Below are positions 38,421 to 48,065 of a stretch of 64,000 bases of DNA, one piece after another. The DNA is from Bacillus subtilis. GTDB lineage: Bacteria > Bacillota > Bacilli > Bacillales > Bacillaceae_C. The translations under genes and the position numbers were made by a program. The notes beneath the pieces are model-generated. The model was not told where the DNA came from and searched no databases. It worked only from the letters and a program-made list of their open reading frames with translations. How positions within the stretch are numbered: the stretch's first letter is position 1; each line of letters opens with the position of its first letter. The stretch lies in assembly GCF_008764245.1 (NCBI RefSeq), contig NZ_VTQV01000015.1, positions 22,296-86,295 on the forward strand, given 5' to 3'.

Positions 38421-38432
38421 AGGCGGGGAAAA

Positions 38433-39176
38433 ATGAAAATCATTATTTTTGTTTATGCTCTTGTATTGGGATCATTTTTGAATGTTGTGGGATTAAGAGT
38501 TCCTGCCAAACAATCGCTCGTAAAGCCTCAATCTGCATGTCCTGGATGTGGAAAAACGCTAACGCTCTTAGAATTGATTCCTGTACTGTCTTTTGTGTTC
38601 CAAAGGGGGAAGTGCAAGCACTGTAAACAGCCGATTTCCCCCTTTTACCCCCTTATGGAATTAGCAACAGCTTTTTTATTTGTCTATGCTTTCTCAAGAA
38701 TCGGATGGACATTCGAATTAGTGATTGCTTGGACCTTGATTACATTATTTGTCATTATTTTTATTACCGATATAAAATTCATGCTCATTCCCGATAAAAT
38801 CCTCTTCTTTTTTGCCATTCTATTTATCGCAGAACGGCTGATTCAGCCCCTAAAGCCGTGGTGGGATTCGATACTTGGCGCGGCCGTTGCGCTTATTCTA
38901 TTATTACTTATTGCGATTCTATCAAAAGGTGGGATGGGAGGAGGTGATATTAAGCTATTTACAGTGATAGGTTTTGCACTTGGAACAAAGCTCATGCTGA
39001 TTTCCTTCTTTTTTGCTAATATTCTAGGCGCTATGATTGGAATAATTGGAATGGCATGCGGATTTTTTGAAAGGAAAAAGCCAATCCCATTTGGCCCGTT
39101 TATTGCGATCGGGACCCTTATTACTTATTTTTACCATCAGCCTATTTTAACCTGGTATCAATCTTTATTACATTAA
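38433..39176 (+). CDS. comC: Type 4 prepilin peptidase ComC
   Basis: A 247-residue membrane protein with about seven hydrophobic helices. It processes competence pseudopilins. The cytoplasmic zinc-type motif has two CXXC pairs (CPGCGKTL, CKHCKQPI). Active-site aspartates lie in FITDIKFMLIPD and in the GGGDIKLFTVIGF motif. Downstream of folC, as in B. subtilis. Confidence 0.95.
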   Translation: MKIIIFVYALVLGSFLNVVGLRVPAKQSLVKPQSACPGCGKTLTLLELIPVLSFVFQRGKCKHCKQPISPFYPLMELATAFLFVYAFSRIGWTFELVIAWTLITLFVIIFITDIKFMLIPDKILFFFAILFIAERLIQPLKPWWDSILGAAVALILLLLIAILSKGGMGGGDIKLFTVIGFALGTKLMLISFFFANILGAMIGIIGMACGFFERKKPIPFGPFIAIGTLITYFYHQPILTWYQSLLH

Positions 39177-39225
39177 GGCTATTCAATCAATCTATTAAAA
39201 AAATTGACGAAAACCTTTTTTCTCT

Positions 39226-39254
39226 AGACGACAAAAGTTTCGTCTTTTTTTTTT
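39226..39254 (+). terminator. comC terminator
   Basis: AGACGA (39226-39231) / TCGTCT (39240-39245), then a run of ten T. Confidence 0.8.
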
Positions 39255-39301
39255 GCTTGTATGATAGCATGAGGGAAATAACTGGGCGGGAGGTAATGAG
39301 A

Positions 39302-40330
39302 GTGACAAAAAAAGAAAATAGCCAAAGATCAACAATTAAAATCAAATTAAATGGAAAAGAACGCCCTTTTGAGGAAAAAACGGTTGTTCATGATTGGCAA
39401 GCAGCGTCAGAGGAAACATCCGCAGCCTCATCAGAAGAAATGCTAGAAGAAGAAGAATTCGAATGGATTCTACCAGATGAAGAGGAAACAGAAATTCCTG
39501 AATTTAAAATTAATCATCATACCGAATCGAAAAAACGCCCATATTTTCATAGAGTCGGCAACGGTCCGTTTAAATGGGGAATTAAAAAATTAGTCGTATC
39601 TTTTGTACTAGCTATAACGGTAGGGTTATTGCTTGGGACTTTTGTCTTGGAGATTATGAAAAAGGAAGATATACAAGCCACCACAACAGCGCGGAATCCA
39701 GTTGCTGCAGCAGATAAGCCAGGAGAAGAAAAGGAAAAAGCTAATGCGAGCTATAAAGCAAAATTACCGGCAATGTCGGTACCCGTTTTACAGGCAGGTG
39801 TTTATTCTTCAAATGAAAACGCTGAATCTGCAGCGAAGGAATTGGCCAATCAAAACTATGCCACAACGATTTTAGAAATGGATGGGAAATATAGTTTATT
39901 TATAGGAGTGGCAGGAGATCTTCAAGAAGCGAAATCGTGGGAGAAAAATGTAAAAGAGAGCGGTTTAGCAGATGTTTGGGCGAAAGAATTGTCGATAGGG
40001 GAAGGATCGATCCAGCTAGCATCCAAAGAACAGGCTGAACAATTCTTAAAAGAAATAAATTACTATAACTCGATTGCTGCAGAGGCGGTGAAAGTAGAAA
40101 TGGGAGGTAATGTAAATGAGAAAGTTTTACAAGCTGGTTTGCAACTAATAGACTCCCAAAAGGATGCAACTTACCAAAATAAGGAAGCGGTGAATTTGCA
40201 CGAGAAATTGCAGACTGCTGTAGAAAGTCTCGAAAAATCTTCGGGAAATCAAGATGAAATTCTAAAGGTCCAACAAGCTTTACTAGATTATATGACGATA
40301 TACTACCAACTAAGCAGCCAATCTTCATGA
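39302..40330 (+). CDS. spoIIB: Stage II sporulation protein B
   Basis: A 342-residue septal protein for engulfment. A charged cytoplasmic N-terminus with IKIKLNGKERPFEEK, one membrane segment (LVVSFVLAITVGLLLGTFVL) near residue 100, and an extracytoplasmic SPOR-type domain (VPVLQAGVYSSNENAESAAK, YSLFIGVAGDLQEAKSWEKN). GTG 39302 has GGGAGGT at 8-bp spacing; ATG 39296 is too close to it. Upstream of maf, as in B. subtilis. Confidence 0.88.
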   Translation: MTKKENSQRSTIKIKLNGKERPFEEKTVVHDWQAASEETSAASSEEMLEEEEFEWILPDEEETEIPEFKINHHTESKKRPYFHRVGNGPFKWGIKKLVVSFVLAITVGLLLGTFVLEIMKKEDIQATTTARNPVAAADKPGEEKEKANASYKAKLPAMSVPVLQAGVYSSNENAESAAKELANQNYATTILEMDGKYSLFIGVAGDLQEAKSWEKNVKESGLADVWAKELSIGEGSIQLASKEQAEQFLKEINYYNSIAAEAVKVEMGGNVNEKVLQAGLQLIDSQKDATYQNKEAVNLHEKLQTAVESLEKSSGNQDEILKVQQALLDYMTIYYQLSSQSS

Positions 40331-40486
40331 GTGGCTGCTTAATTGATCTCATCATAACAGTAAGCCTCCGCTGATTGAAGTTTTATTTTTATATCATTAG
40401 GTTTGTCTCCCCGCTTGTTTCTTTCCCAATTTATTGGTACGATAAAAGCATGTATCTCCCATTCTTGAGAAAGGTAGGACAACCAC

Positions 40487-41071
40487 ATGAAGAACCTCAT
40501 CTTAGCTTCAACATCACCCCGCAGAAAAGAACTTCTTCAAAAACTAAACATTCCATTTACAACTTTTTCACCTAATGTCGATGAATCTGTTAATCAAAAT
40601 TTACCACCTGAAGAGATTGTCATGCTGTTATCTTCCCGAAAAGCAAATGTAGCCGCTCAACAATTTCCTTCTTCTACGATTATTGCTGCAGATACGATTG
40701 TTGTTTCCAATGAGAAGATTCTTGGTAAACCAAATAGTCGAAAAGAAGCGAAACAAATGATATGCAGTCTTTCAGGGAAGAGGCACTTTGTTTATACAGG
40801 TGTTACGTTGATTAACAAACAACATGCAGAACGTTTTTATGAAAAAACAGCTGTTGATTTTTGGCCATTAACAGATCAAGAAATTGAAAAATATTTGGAC
40901 AGTGGTGAACCCTTTGATAAGGCAGGAGCTTATGGCATTCAGGGGGTAGGTTCCTTATTCGTCAAATCTATTCATGGGGATTATTATTCCGTCGTGGGTC
41001 TACCGATCTCCCGATTATTTCGTCTTTTAATAGAAAAGAGACTTGTTCCTTATACAGAAACATCTATATAA
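40487..41071 (+). CDS. maf: Maf family nucleotide pyrophosphatase
   Basis: A 194-residue nucleoside triphosphate pyrophosphatase (dTTP/UTP type) linked to septum formation and competence. Signatures are LASTSPRRKELLQKL at the N-terminus, AADTIVV and DKAGAYGIQG. AAAGGTAGG precedes the ATG. It leads into radC-mreBCD-minCD. Confidence 0.94.
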   Translation: MKNLILASTSPRRKELLQKLNIPFTTFSPNVDESVNQNLPPEEIVMLLSSRKANVAAQQFPSSTIIAADTIVVSNEKILGKPNSRKEAKQMICSLSGKRHFVYTGVTLINKQHAERFYEKTAVDFWPLTDQEIEKYLDSGEPFDKAGAYGIQGVGSLFVKSIHGDYYSVVGLPISRLFRLLIEKRLVPYTETSI

Positions 41072-41085
41072 TAAGGAGGAGCATA

Positions 41086-41778
41086 TTGGACACTAATAAG
41101 GCGTTAATGATTAAAGATTTTCCTGTCGATGACCGCCCACGTGAGCGTTTGATTAAAACAGGACCAGAAAGCTTATCCACTCAAGAAATAGTTGCCATTC
41201 TTTTAAGAACAGGTACAAAGTCGGAATCTGTTCTTCAATTGGCCAATCGTCTTTTAACGAAATTCGATGGACTTATGTGGTTAAAGGAGGCAGCTTTTGA
41301 AGAACTGACGAGTATCAAGGGGATTGGACAAGCCAAGGCCGTTCAACTAGTGGCTGCGATTGAACTAGGACGCAGAATTAGCAATTTAACTTATGATGAT
41401 CGTTATGTAATCAGGAGTCCTGAGGATGGTGCTAATTATGTCATGAATGACATGCGTTTTCTTACTCAGGAACATTTCGTAGCATTATATTTGAATACGA
41501 AAAATCAAGTAATCCACCGGCAAACTATTTTTATTGGGAGTCTGAATGCGTCGATCGTACACCCTAGGGAGGTGTTTAAAGAAGCATTCAGACGAGCAGC
41601 AGCCTCGATCATTTGCCTCCATAATCATCCCTCAGGAGATCCATCACCCTCACGTGAAGACATTGAGGTAACCCGGCGTTTAGCGGAGTGTGGGAAAATG
41701 CTAGGGATTGAAATTTTAGATCATTTAATAATCGGAGATAAAAAATATGTCAGTATGAAAGAAAAAGGGTATATGTGA
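41086..41778 (+). CDS. radC: DNA repair protein RadC (JAMM domain)
   Basis: A 230-residue protein. An N-terminal helix-hairpin-helix region (LTSIKGIGQAKAVQLVAAIE) precedes a JAB1/MPN domain with the metal motif HNHPSGDPSPS. The start is TTG 41086 with AAGGAGGAG upstream. The biochemical role in Bacillus remains unclear despite the name. 14 bp after maf. Confidence 0.94.
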   Translation: MDTNKALMIKDFPVDDRPRERLIKTGPESLSTQEIVAILLRTGTKSESVLQLANRLLTKFDGLMWLKEAAFEELTSIKGIGQAKAVQLVAAIELGRRISNLTYDDRYVIRSPEDGANYVMNDMRFLTQEHFVALYLNTKNQVIHRQTIFIGSLNASIVHPREVFKEAFRRAAASIICLHNHPSGDPSPSREDIEVTRRLAECGKMLGIEILDHLIIGDKKYVSMKEKGYM

Positions 41779-41935
41779 GACTGTTATTTTGAAAAAGGTT
41801 AAGATATAATAATACTGGCATTTTGAATAATCATGTAGTATTAAGGGGACCAAGTCTGTATAAAATACGAAAAATCGTGAATTTTGCCAAATGAATTGTA
41901 CGAGACATATGGCATGAGAAAGGGAGATACATACA

Positions 41936-42955
41936 ATGTTTGGATTAGGTACGAAAGATCTAGGGATTGATTTAGGAACAGCTAATACCCTAGTTTTTGC
42001 AAAAGGCAAGGGAATTGTATTACGAGAACCATCTGTTGTTGCATTACAAACAGATACGAAAAAGATTGTGGCAGTGGGAAATGATGCGCGAAATATGATT
42101 GGTCGAACACCTGGGAACATTATTGCTTTACGTCCAATGAAAGATGGTGTTATAGCCGATTATGAAACCACTGCATCGATGATGAAATATTATATTAAAC
42201 AAGCAATTAAAGGTAAAGGAATGGGTGGAAAGCCGTATGTCATGGTGTGTGTGCCATCAGGTATTACGGCTGTAGAGCAAAGAGCAGTTCTTGATGCAAC
42301 AAGAGAGGCTGGAGCACGTGATGCTTATCCAATCGAAGAACCTTTTGCAGCGGCAATCGGTGCCGATTTGCCAGTGTGGGAGCCTACAGGTAGTATGGTT
42401 GTAGATATAGGTGGTGGAACAACGGAAGTAGCTGTTATCTCCCTTGGTGGAATTGTTACAAGTATGTCGATCCGTACTGCCGGTGATAATTTCGATGAAT
42501 CGATTATCGCCTACATTCGAAAGAAATATAATTTATTAATCGGTGATCGGACAGCAGAAGCGATCAAGGTAGAAATTGGCTCAGCAGGGGAAGTAGAAGG
42601 ACTCGCACCAATGGAGATTCGAGGTCGTGATTTACTTACGGGTTTACCAAAGACAATCGAAATTTCAGCTGAAGAAATTTCTGGGGCACTTAGTGACACT
42701 GTGACAGCGATTGTGGATGCGGTGAAGAATACATTAGAAAAAACGCCGCCAGAATTAGCTGCAGATATTATGGATCGCGGAATTGTCTTAACAGGTGGGG
42801 GAGCTTTATTACATAACCTAGATAAGGTGATGAGTAAAGAAACGGAAATGCCTGTATTAATTGCTGATGAGCCACTTGATTGTGTCGCAATTGGAACAGG
42901 AAAAGCCTTAGACCACATCGACTTATTTAAGAATAAAGCTAAGGATTCTAGATAA
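41936..42955 (+). CDS. mreB: Rod shape-determining protein MreB
   Basis: A 339-residue actin-like ATPase that organises the elongasome. The N-terminal [13 protein letters not shown] (phosphate 1), [15 protein letters not shown] (phosphate 2) and [11 protein letters not shown] (adenosine) motifs are all present. RBS AAAGGGAG. First of mreBCD. A hairpin with a weak T-tract follows. Confidence 0.97.
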   Translation: MFGLGTKDLGIDLGTANTLVFAKGKGIVLREPSVVALQTDTKKIVAVGNDARNMIGRTPGNIIALRPMKDGVIADYETTASMMKYYIKQAIKGKGMGGKPYVMVCVPSGITAVEQRAVLDATREAGARDAYPIEEPFAAAIGADLPVWEPTGSMVVDIGGGTTEVAVISLGGIVTSMSIRTAGDNFDESIIAYIRKKYNLLIGDRTAEAIKVEIGSAGEVEGLAPMEIRGRDLLTGLPKTIEISAEEISGALSDTVTAIVDAVKNTLEKTPPELAADIMDRGIVLTGGGALLHNLDKVMSKETEMPVLIADEPLDCVAIGTGKALDHIDLFKNKAKDSR

Positions 42956-42963
42956 GGAAAGAT

Positions 42964-42997
42964 GCGCCGGTTCTTGCTACTGGCGCTTCTACTTTTA
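42964..42997 (+). terminator. Hairpin downstream of mreB
   Basis: GCGCCGGT (42964-42971) / ACTGGCGC (42979-42986), 8 bp with one G-T pair, followed by TTCTACTTTT. It may partly end transcription before mreC. Confidence 0.55.
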
Positions 42998-43110
42998 GGC
43001 CTAGAGGAAACGCGGGCTCAGAACGGCGTTAGCTTCATCCTTAACCACAACGGTGTCGTTCGATCAATATATTCACTGGAACGAAGTGTCTTATTATTGC
43101 TAAGTTATTT
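42996..43110. repeat. Decayed repeat sequence in the mreB-mreC gap
   Basis: AGGCCTAGAGGAAACGCGG resembles the inverted family A core (GGCCTGAGATAAAGGAAACA). The similarity fades after that. No gene is seen. Confidence 0.3.
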
Positions 43111-43137
43111 CCGCTTTGAAAGTTAGAGGTGTATGGA

Positions 43138-44004
43138 ATGCCCCATTTTTTTCTAAATAAACGTCTAATCATATTATTAATTAGCCTCATTGTCTTAGTT
43201 TCACTTATTGGCTTTTCCCTAAGGGATAAGGATAATATTTCAAAACCTGAGCAATTTTTTAAAGATGTGGTCGGCTTTGGTCAATCAATCGTTTCTAGAC
43301 CAGCTCACGGTATTGCTAATTTTTTTGAGAATGTAGAAGATTTAAAAAATACATATACCGAAAATAAAAAATTGAAGTCACGATTAGAAGGTTTGGCAAA
43401 GTTAGAGAAGGAAATTGCCGATTTGAAAAAAGACAATAAGGAATTAAGAAGTGTTCTTAAGAAAACAGAAGATCTGCGTGAATATGAAACCATTCAAGCA
43501 ACAGTTATTAGTCGAAACCCCGAAAGATGGGACGAAAAATTTATCCTTAACAAGGGAAAAAATAGTGGTGTGGATACGGAGATGGCTGTGATCACTTCGA
43601 AAGGGTTAGTTGGAAAAGTCGTTAGTGTCTCACCAATGACAGCGACAGTTGAATTATTAACATCAGAAAACACCCAAAATAGAGTATCCGCGCAAATACA
43701 AGGAAAAGACGAGATCTACGGGTTAATCAATGGGTATGATGCCGACAAAAAGCTATTATTAATGAAGGATATCCCAGTTGATAAGAAAATAAAAGAAGGA
43801 CAAAATGTGATTACCTCTGGGCTTGGTGGAGTTTTCCCGAAAACACTGGATATTGGAAAAGTAAAATCGGTAGAAATGGATCGTTTTGGGCTAACCCAAA
43901 TTGCTTATATTGAACCATCCGCGCATTTTTATGATTTTGAACATGTCATGGTTGTTGCACGGACGATGGGGAAGCAAACCAATTTAGATAAGGGGGAAGA
44001 ATGA
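43138..44004 (+). CDS. mreC: Rod shape-determining protein MreC
   Basis: A 288-residue bitopic protein. An N-terminal membrane helix (LIILLISLIVLVSLIGFSL) precedes a coiled coil (residues about 65-110) and a beta-rich extracellular domain (ISRNPERWDEKFILNKGKNS, VITSGLGGVFPKTLDIG). ATG 43138 has AGAGGTG at good spacing. Overlaps mreD. Confidence 0.95.
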   Translation: MPHFFLNKRLIILLISLIVLVSLIGFSLRDKDNISKPEQFFKDVVGFGQSIVSRPAHGIANFFENVEDLKNTYTENKKLKSRLEGLAKLEKEIADLKKDNKELRSVLKKTEDLREYETIQATVISRNPERWDEKFILNKGKNSGVDTEMAVITSKGLVGKVVSVSPMTATVELLTSENTQNRVSAQIQGKDEIYGLINGYDADKKLLLMKDIPVDKKIKEGQNVITSGLGGVFPKTLDIGKVKSVEMDRFGLTQIAYIEPSAHFYDFEHVMVVARTMGKQTNLDKGEE

Positions 44005-44522
44005 TGAAACGTGTAATTCTTCCTCTTCTTTTAACTTTATGTTTTTATTGTGAAAGTGTTTTTGTCGAGTTCACCCCTCCAGGAACATTTAAGATGGATA
44101 TTCTTTTGGTTCCTCATTTTTTATTAGTCCTCTTGATTGTCATGGGGTTATTTTATCTACGAAATCGCACATTGATTTATGCGGCCATTTTCGGCCTATT
44201 ATTTGATATTTATTATACGGAAATTATTGGAGTCTATCTATTTCTACTCCCAATCACTGTCTATTTGGCGTCTAAGATGGCTAGGGTTATTCAAGCCAAT
44301 GTTTTTACTACCTTTTTTATTTCACTTTTATGTGTCGGAATGGTTGAATTTGTTGTGTATGGAATGAATGTATTCGTACTCCAACGTAGTATGGATATTC
44401 AAGAATTTCTAAACCGAAGATTATGGCCTACACTGATTGTAAATCAGATCTTTTTCTTGATTATTTATTTCCCATTCAAAAAAGTTTTGTCCCAACGAAA
44501 AAGGATTGAAATGCATGAATAA
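44001..44522 (+). CDS. mreD: Rod shape-determining protein MreD
   Basis: A 173-residue integral membrane protein with about five to six helices, part of the elongasome. It starts within the mreC stop (ATGATGA); the second ATG at 44004 is equally possible. Motifs include VPHFLLVLLIVMGLFYL and GLLFDIYYTEIIGVYLFLLP. Confidence 0.92.
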   Translation: MMKRVILPLLLTLCFYCESVFVEFTPPGTFKMDILLVPHFLLVLLIVMGLFYLRNRTLIYAAIFGLLFDIYYTEIIGVYLFLLPITVYLASKMARVIQANVFTTFFISLLCVGMVEFVVYGMNVFVLQRSMDIQEFLNRRLWPTLIVNQIFFLIIYFPFKKVLSQRKRIEMHE

Positions 44523-44680
44523 ATTTCTTGGAGGACTTTTTCAAGATTTGTCGAATGAGCAAGAGATGACGATTTTGGTTCTTTGCGTTAAGATATAGTA
44601 AAACGAACCGATGGAGTTAGTTGTTGAAAGGAGATAATAGGGCACAGTCAACGATTGAACGTCTCCTTTGCCCGCCATAT

Positions 44681-45361
44681 ATGAAAAACAGACAAAATGT
44701 TATGATAAAAGGAACGAAAAACGGCCTTTCATTACAATTAAATGATACTTGTTCTTATGAATCATTATTGAGAGAGTTAGATGAGAAATTAGCGGATTTA
44801 CAGGGGCGAGAGAATGATAGTCCCCTAATCTCTGTACGCATTCTTGCTGGTAATCGACTTCTAACAGAAGAGCAACGAGAGGAACTGAAAGAGAGAATAC
44901 GCTATCAGAAAAACCTCGAAGTTGAAGAGATCGTGAGCAATGTTTTGACAAAGGAAGAATCACAGCGGATCATAGATGAACAACTTATCACTTCTGTTAC
45001 CACGATTGTCAGATCAGGACAGGTATTGGAGGTACCAGGTGATTTATTACTTGTAGGAGATGTGAACCCTGGTGGAACCGTCCGAGCCGGTGGTAATATC
45101 TTTATCATGGGCGCTCTTAAAGGAATTGCCCATGCTGGTTTCGAAGGAAATAAGGAAGCCGTCATTGTCGCTTCTTTTATGACGCCATCGCAATTACGGA
45201 TTTCTGATTGTATCACACGTCCCCCTGATGATCATGATCAGGATGGACACCACCAAATGGAATGTGCCTACATAGATGATTCACAACAAATTATGATTGA
45301 TAGATTGCAAAATTTAAAACATATTAGACCGAATATTACAAGATTCAAAGGGGGACGTTAA
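44681..45361 (+). CDS. minC: Septum site-determining protein MinC
   Basis: A 226-residue FtsZ inhibitor. The N-terminal domain begins IKGTKNGLSLQLND. The C-terminal beta-helix domain has RSGQVLEVPGDLLLVGDVNP and GGTVRAGGNIFIMGALKGIA. ATG 44681 gives the B. subtilis length but has no Shine-Dalgarno sequence. TTG 44624, preceded by GGAG, would add 19 residues. An AAAGGAGA motif at 44627-44634 sits too far upstream and can pair with TCTCCTTT at 44662-44669. Confidence 0.9.
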   Translation: MKNRQNVMIKGTKNGLSLQLNDTCSYESLLRELDEKLADLQGRENDSPLISVRILAGNRLLTEEQREELKERIRYQKNLEVEEIVSNVLTKEESQRIIDEQLITSVTTIVRSGQVLEVPGDLLLVGDVNPGGTVRAGGNIFIMGALKGIAHAGFEGNKEAVIVASFMTPSQLRISDCITRPPDDHDQDGHHQMECAYIDDSQQIMIDRLQNLKHIRPNITRFKGGR

Positions 45362-45362
45362 A

Positions 45363-46172
45363 ATGGGTGAGGCGATTGTGATTACATCAGGTAAAGGAGG
45401 GGTTGGGAAGACAACTACCTCCGCAAATCTTGGGACAGCCCTTGCCCTGCAGGGGAAAAAAGTTTGCTTGATTGATACGGATATAGGTTTAAGAAATCTT
45501 GATGTTGTATTAGGCCTAGAAAGTCGCATCATTTACGATCTTGTTGATGTGGTGGAAGAAAAATGTAAACCACATCAGGCGCTTGTAAAAGATAAAAGAT
45601 TTGATGATCGCTTATTTCTATTACCCGCAGCTCAAACAAGCGATAAAACGGCTGTATCTCCTGAACAAATGAAACAGCTCATATCCAATTTGAAACAAGA
45701 TTATGATTATATTTTAATTGATTGTCCAGCGGGAATTGAGCAAGGGTATAGAAATGCGGTTGCTGGCGCGGACCGCGCGATTGTTGTGACCACGCCAGAA
45801 ATTTCGGCTGTACGCGATGCGGATCGAATTATTGGCCTTTTGGAAAAGGAAGAAACGTTAGAACCACCAAAATTAATTATTAATCGAATCCGTAGTCAAA
45901 TGATGAAAGATGGAGATGTCTTGGATGTTGATGAGATTGCACAGCATTTATCGATTGATCTACTGGGGATCGTTCAAGATGATACAGAAGTAATTAAATC
46001 AGCGAATCAAGGAGAACCGATTGCGCTTAATCCTAATAGTAAGGCCTCCATTGCATATAGGAATATAGCAAGACGAATTTTAGGGGAATCTGTCCCATTA
46101 CAATCTCTTGATGGTGAAAAATCAGGTTTCTTTGTGAAATTGAAGAAGTTATTTAGTAGTAGCTCATCCTAA
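45363..46172 (+). CDS. minD: Septum site-determining ATPase MinD
   Basis: A 269-residue ParA-type ATPase that recruits MinC to the membrane. Deviant Walker A is GKGGVGKTTTSANL, with DTDIGLRNLDVVLG and DCPAGIEQGY after it. The C-terminal amphipathic targeting helix is SGFFVKLKKLFSSSSS. It starts 1 bp after the minC stop. Confidence 0.97.
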   Translation: MGEAIVITSGKGGVGKTTTSANLGTALALQGKKVCLIDTDIGLRNLDVVLGLESRIIYDLVDVVEEKCKPHQALVKDKRFDDRLFLLPAAQTSDKTAVSPEQMKQLISNLKQDYDYILIDCPAGIEQGYRNAVAGADRAIVVTTPEISAVRDADRIIGLLEKEETLEPPKLIINRIRSQMMKDGDVLDVDEIAQHLSIDLLGIVQDDTEVIKSANQGEPIALNPNSKASIAYRNIARRILGESVPLQSLDGEKSGFFVKLKKLFSSSSS

Positions 46173-46228
46173 TACGATCAACGAGGCTTCACATCTTTTG
46201 GTGCGGAAGCCCATAGGATGTAAGGCAA

Positions 46229-46257
46229 AAAGGCGTGGCGATTTTCGTCACGCCTTT
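46229..46257 (+). terminator. Strong hairpin downstream of minD
   Basis: 13-bp stem AAAGGCGTGGCGA (46229-46241) / TCGTCACGCCTTT (46245-46257) with one G-T pair and a TTT loop. A T-run is lacking, so termination is uncertain. A GGCTTC/GAAGCC stem precedes it. Confidence 0.45.
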
Positions 46258-46316
46258 ACCTGTTGATTCAGAAAACAATCACGTACTTTTGTATTCTGTA
46301 CATCCCCATACTCTTC

Positions 46317-46345
46317 GCATATTTTTTCAGGACAAGTCATATGGT
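46317..46345 (+). promoter_or_regulatory. Candidate sigma-E promoter of spoIVFAB
   Basis: GCATATT (46317-46323) fits the sigma-E -35 element and CATATGGT (46338-46345) approximates the -10 (CATACANT); spacing 14 bp. The spoIVF operon is sigma-E dependent in B. subtilis. Confidence 0.55.
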
Positions 46346-46375
46346 AGTAAAAATAGCTAAAGGGGATGGAGGAGA

Positions 46376-47131
46376 ATGGATCGTCATAGAATTGAGCAGG
46401 TTCGCAGAGAACTAAATAAAAGAAGGAAGCAATATGGCATTACTCGTGACCGGAAATTAGAAGAGACATTTTTTCAACAAGATGGTGGAGAAAACTCAGT
46501 TTTTGAATCAGACCCTAACGAATCAGTGCATCCACTTTTTAAAAAGGAAGTCTTTTTTATGAAAATATTTATTTCAGCCATTCTCGTCCTTCTTCTTGCA
46601 ATTATTTTTCAATCACCCTCGCCAAAGATGGAAGGGGCAAGGGCTGGGATAAAAAAAACATTTGAACGCGAATTTCAATTCGCGGTAGTGGCAGATTGGT
46701 ATGAAGAAAAATTTGGGCAACCACTTGCTCTTTTTCCTGCGCAATCAGATTTCCAACGGGAGGATCCGAAGGAAAACTTTGCTATGCCTGTAACAGGGAA
46801 AATATTGGAGCCTTTTTCTGACGAGCACCAAGGGATTATTATGGAGACGGGAAGAGAAGCTAAAGTGGAGGCAATGTCATCAGGAACGGTCACGTTTGCT
46901 GGTAAGAAGGAGGGAACAGGCAATACCATTATCATTCAACATCCTGATTATTCAGAAACGTGGTATGGGAAATTGGATCATATCTCCGTCAAACCGCTAG
47001 AAAAAGTGAAGGCAGGGCAACTGATTGGCACTGTTTCTTCAGGTGAAGATGGAGAAACTGGTGAGTTTTATTTTGCCATTAAACAACATGATACTTTTAT
47101 CGATCCCATTCAGGTGATGAAATTTGAATAA
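46376..47131 (+). CDS. spoIVFA: Stage IV sporulation protein FA
   Basis: A 251-residue membrane protein that holds and inhibits the SpoIVFB protease until the forespore signals. A charged N-terminus precedes one membrane helix (FISAILVLLLAIIFQ, near residue 65). The C-terminal domain is M23/LytM-like (VEAMSSGTVTFAGKKEGTGN, VKAGQLIGTVSS) but lacks the catalytic His residues, as expected for this regulator. It overlaps spoIVFB by 8 bp. Confidence 0.93.
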   Translation: MDRHRIEQVRRELNKRRKQYGITRDRKLEETFFQQDGGENSVFESDPNESVHPLFKKEVFFMKIFISAILVLLLAIIFQSPSPKMEGARAGIKKTFEREFQFAVVADWYEEKFGQPLALFPAQSDFQREDPKENFAMPVTGKILEPFSDEHQGIIMETGREAKVEAMSSGTVTFAGKKEGTGNTIIIQHPDYSETWYGKLDHISVKPLEKVKAGQLIGTVSSGEDGETGEFYFAIKQHDTFIDPIQVMKFE

Positions 47132-47990
47132 ATACGGGCGCCTTTTTACAAAAATCAGAATCCATCCATTATTGTGGATTATATCTGGGCTAAGTGTAAT
47201 CACAGGATACTTTTGGGAGTTACTCGCCCTTTTTTCGATCGTCTTTATTCATGAAATGGGTCATGCCTTAGTCGCCCAATTTTTTAATTGGAAAATAAAA
47301 AGAGTTATGCTCCTCCCTTTTGGGGGTTTTTGCGATGTAGATGAACATGGAAATCGAAGCATGTTAGAAGATTTTTGTGTGATTGTGGGAGGGCCCCTTC
47401 AACATTTATGGATAGCTGTGATCATTCCAGTTCTGCATATGGGCGGGCTGATATCAGCAGATTATGCTCAGCAAATCGCTCAATATAATTGGATGATTAT
47501 GATTTTCAATCTTTTGCCAATTCGCCCACTGGATGGCGGGAAATTGGTGCATCTATATCTATCTACTTATAAATCTTATCTCGAATCCGTTCGTATGTCT
47601 GTTATCATTTCATTTGTTATTTTGCTGATTTTTCATGTACTTGTTCTTTTGATAGATCCCTTTAATATAAATATTTGGGCTATTTTAATTTATTTAGATG
47701 TTTGTTTGTGGACGGAATGGAAGCAGCAAAAATATATGTTAATGAGATTCCTGTTAGAACGCCATTTTGGAGAACAACAAAGCATTTTGCGATTACAAAC
47801 GATACAGGCGGACAGCGAGGATTATGTTTTTGATATATTAAGTAAATTCAAACGTGGGTATAAACATTTAATTGATATTGATGGAAATACAGAGGGCGGC
47901 TTTCAATTGGATGAGAATGAGCTTCTTTATGCCTACTTTTCCGAGAAAAAGGTAAGAGCTCGTTTAATGGATCTCGTTTATGCAAGCTAA
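47124..47990 (+). CDS. spoIVFB: Stage IV sporulation protein FB, intramembrane metalloprotease
   Basis: A 288-residue M50 site-2-type protease that activates pro-sigma-K in the mother cell. Zinc motif HEMGH lies near residue 44 and the second motif NLLPIRPLDGGK near residue 130. A C-terminal CBS-like soluble region follows. Start TTG 47124 is inside the end of spoIVFA, with AGGTGATGAAA upstream. Confidence 0.94.
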   Translation: MNKYGRLFTKIRIHPLLWIISGLSVITGYFWELLALFSIVFIHEMGHALVAQFFNWKIKRVMLLPFGGFCDVDEHGNRSMLEDFCVIVGGPLQHLWIAVIIPVLHMGGLISADYAQQIAQYNWMIMIFNLLPIRPLDGGKLVHLYLSTYKSYLESVRMSVIISFVILLIFHVLVLLIDPFNINIWAILIYLDVCLWTEWKQQKYMLMRFLLERHFGEQQSILRLQTIQADSEDYVFDILSKFKRGYKHLIDIDGNTEGGFQLDENELLYAYFSEKKVRARLMDLVYAS

Positions 47991-48030
47991 AGACTTTTCT
48001 TATCTGTAATCTCCAATGATCGAACACCTA

Positions 48031-48059
48031 TTGACAGTAAACCGCGTATATGATAAAAT
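48031..48059 (+). promoter_or_regulatory. Sigma-A promoter of rplU
   Basis: TTGACA (48031-48036), 17-bp spacing, TAAAAT (48054-48059). Confidence 0.8.
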
Positions 48060-48065
48060 TTTTTT

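Noticed and set aside
42511..42918. 135-codon minus-strand frame over mreB
   Set aside because: Complete overlap with mreB, no start signals; typical shadow.
46160..46262. Possible repeat-family copy after minD
   Set aside because: Hairpins are present but there is no alignable family A or B end and no AGGAY-centred unit.
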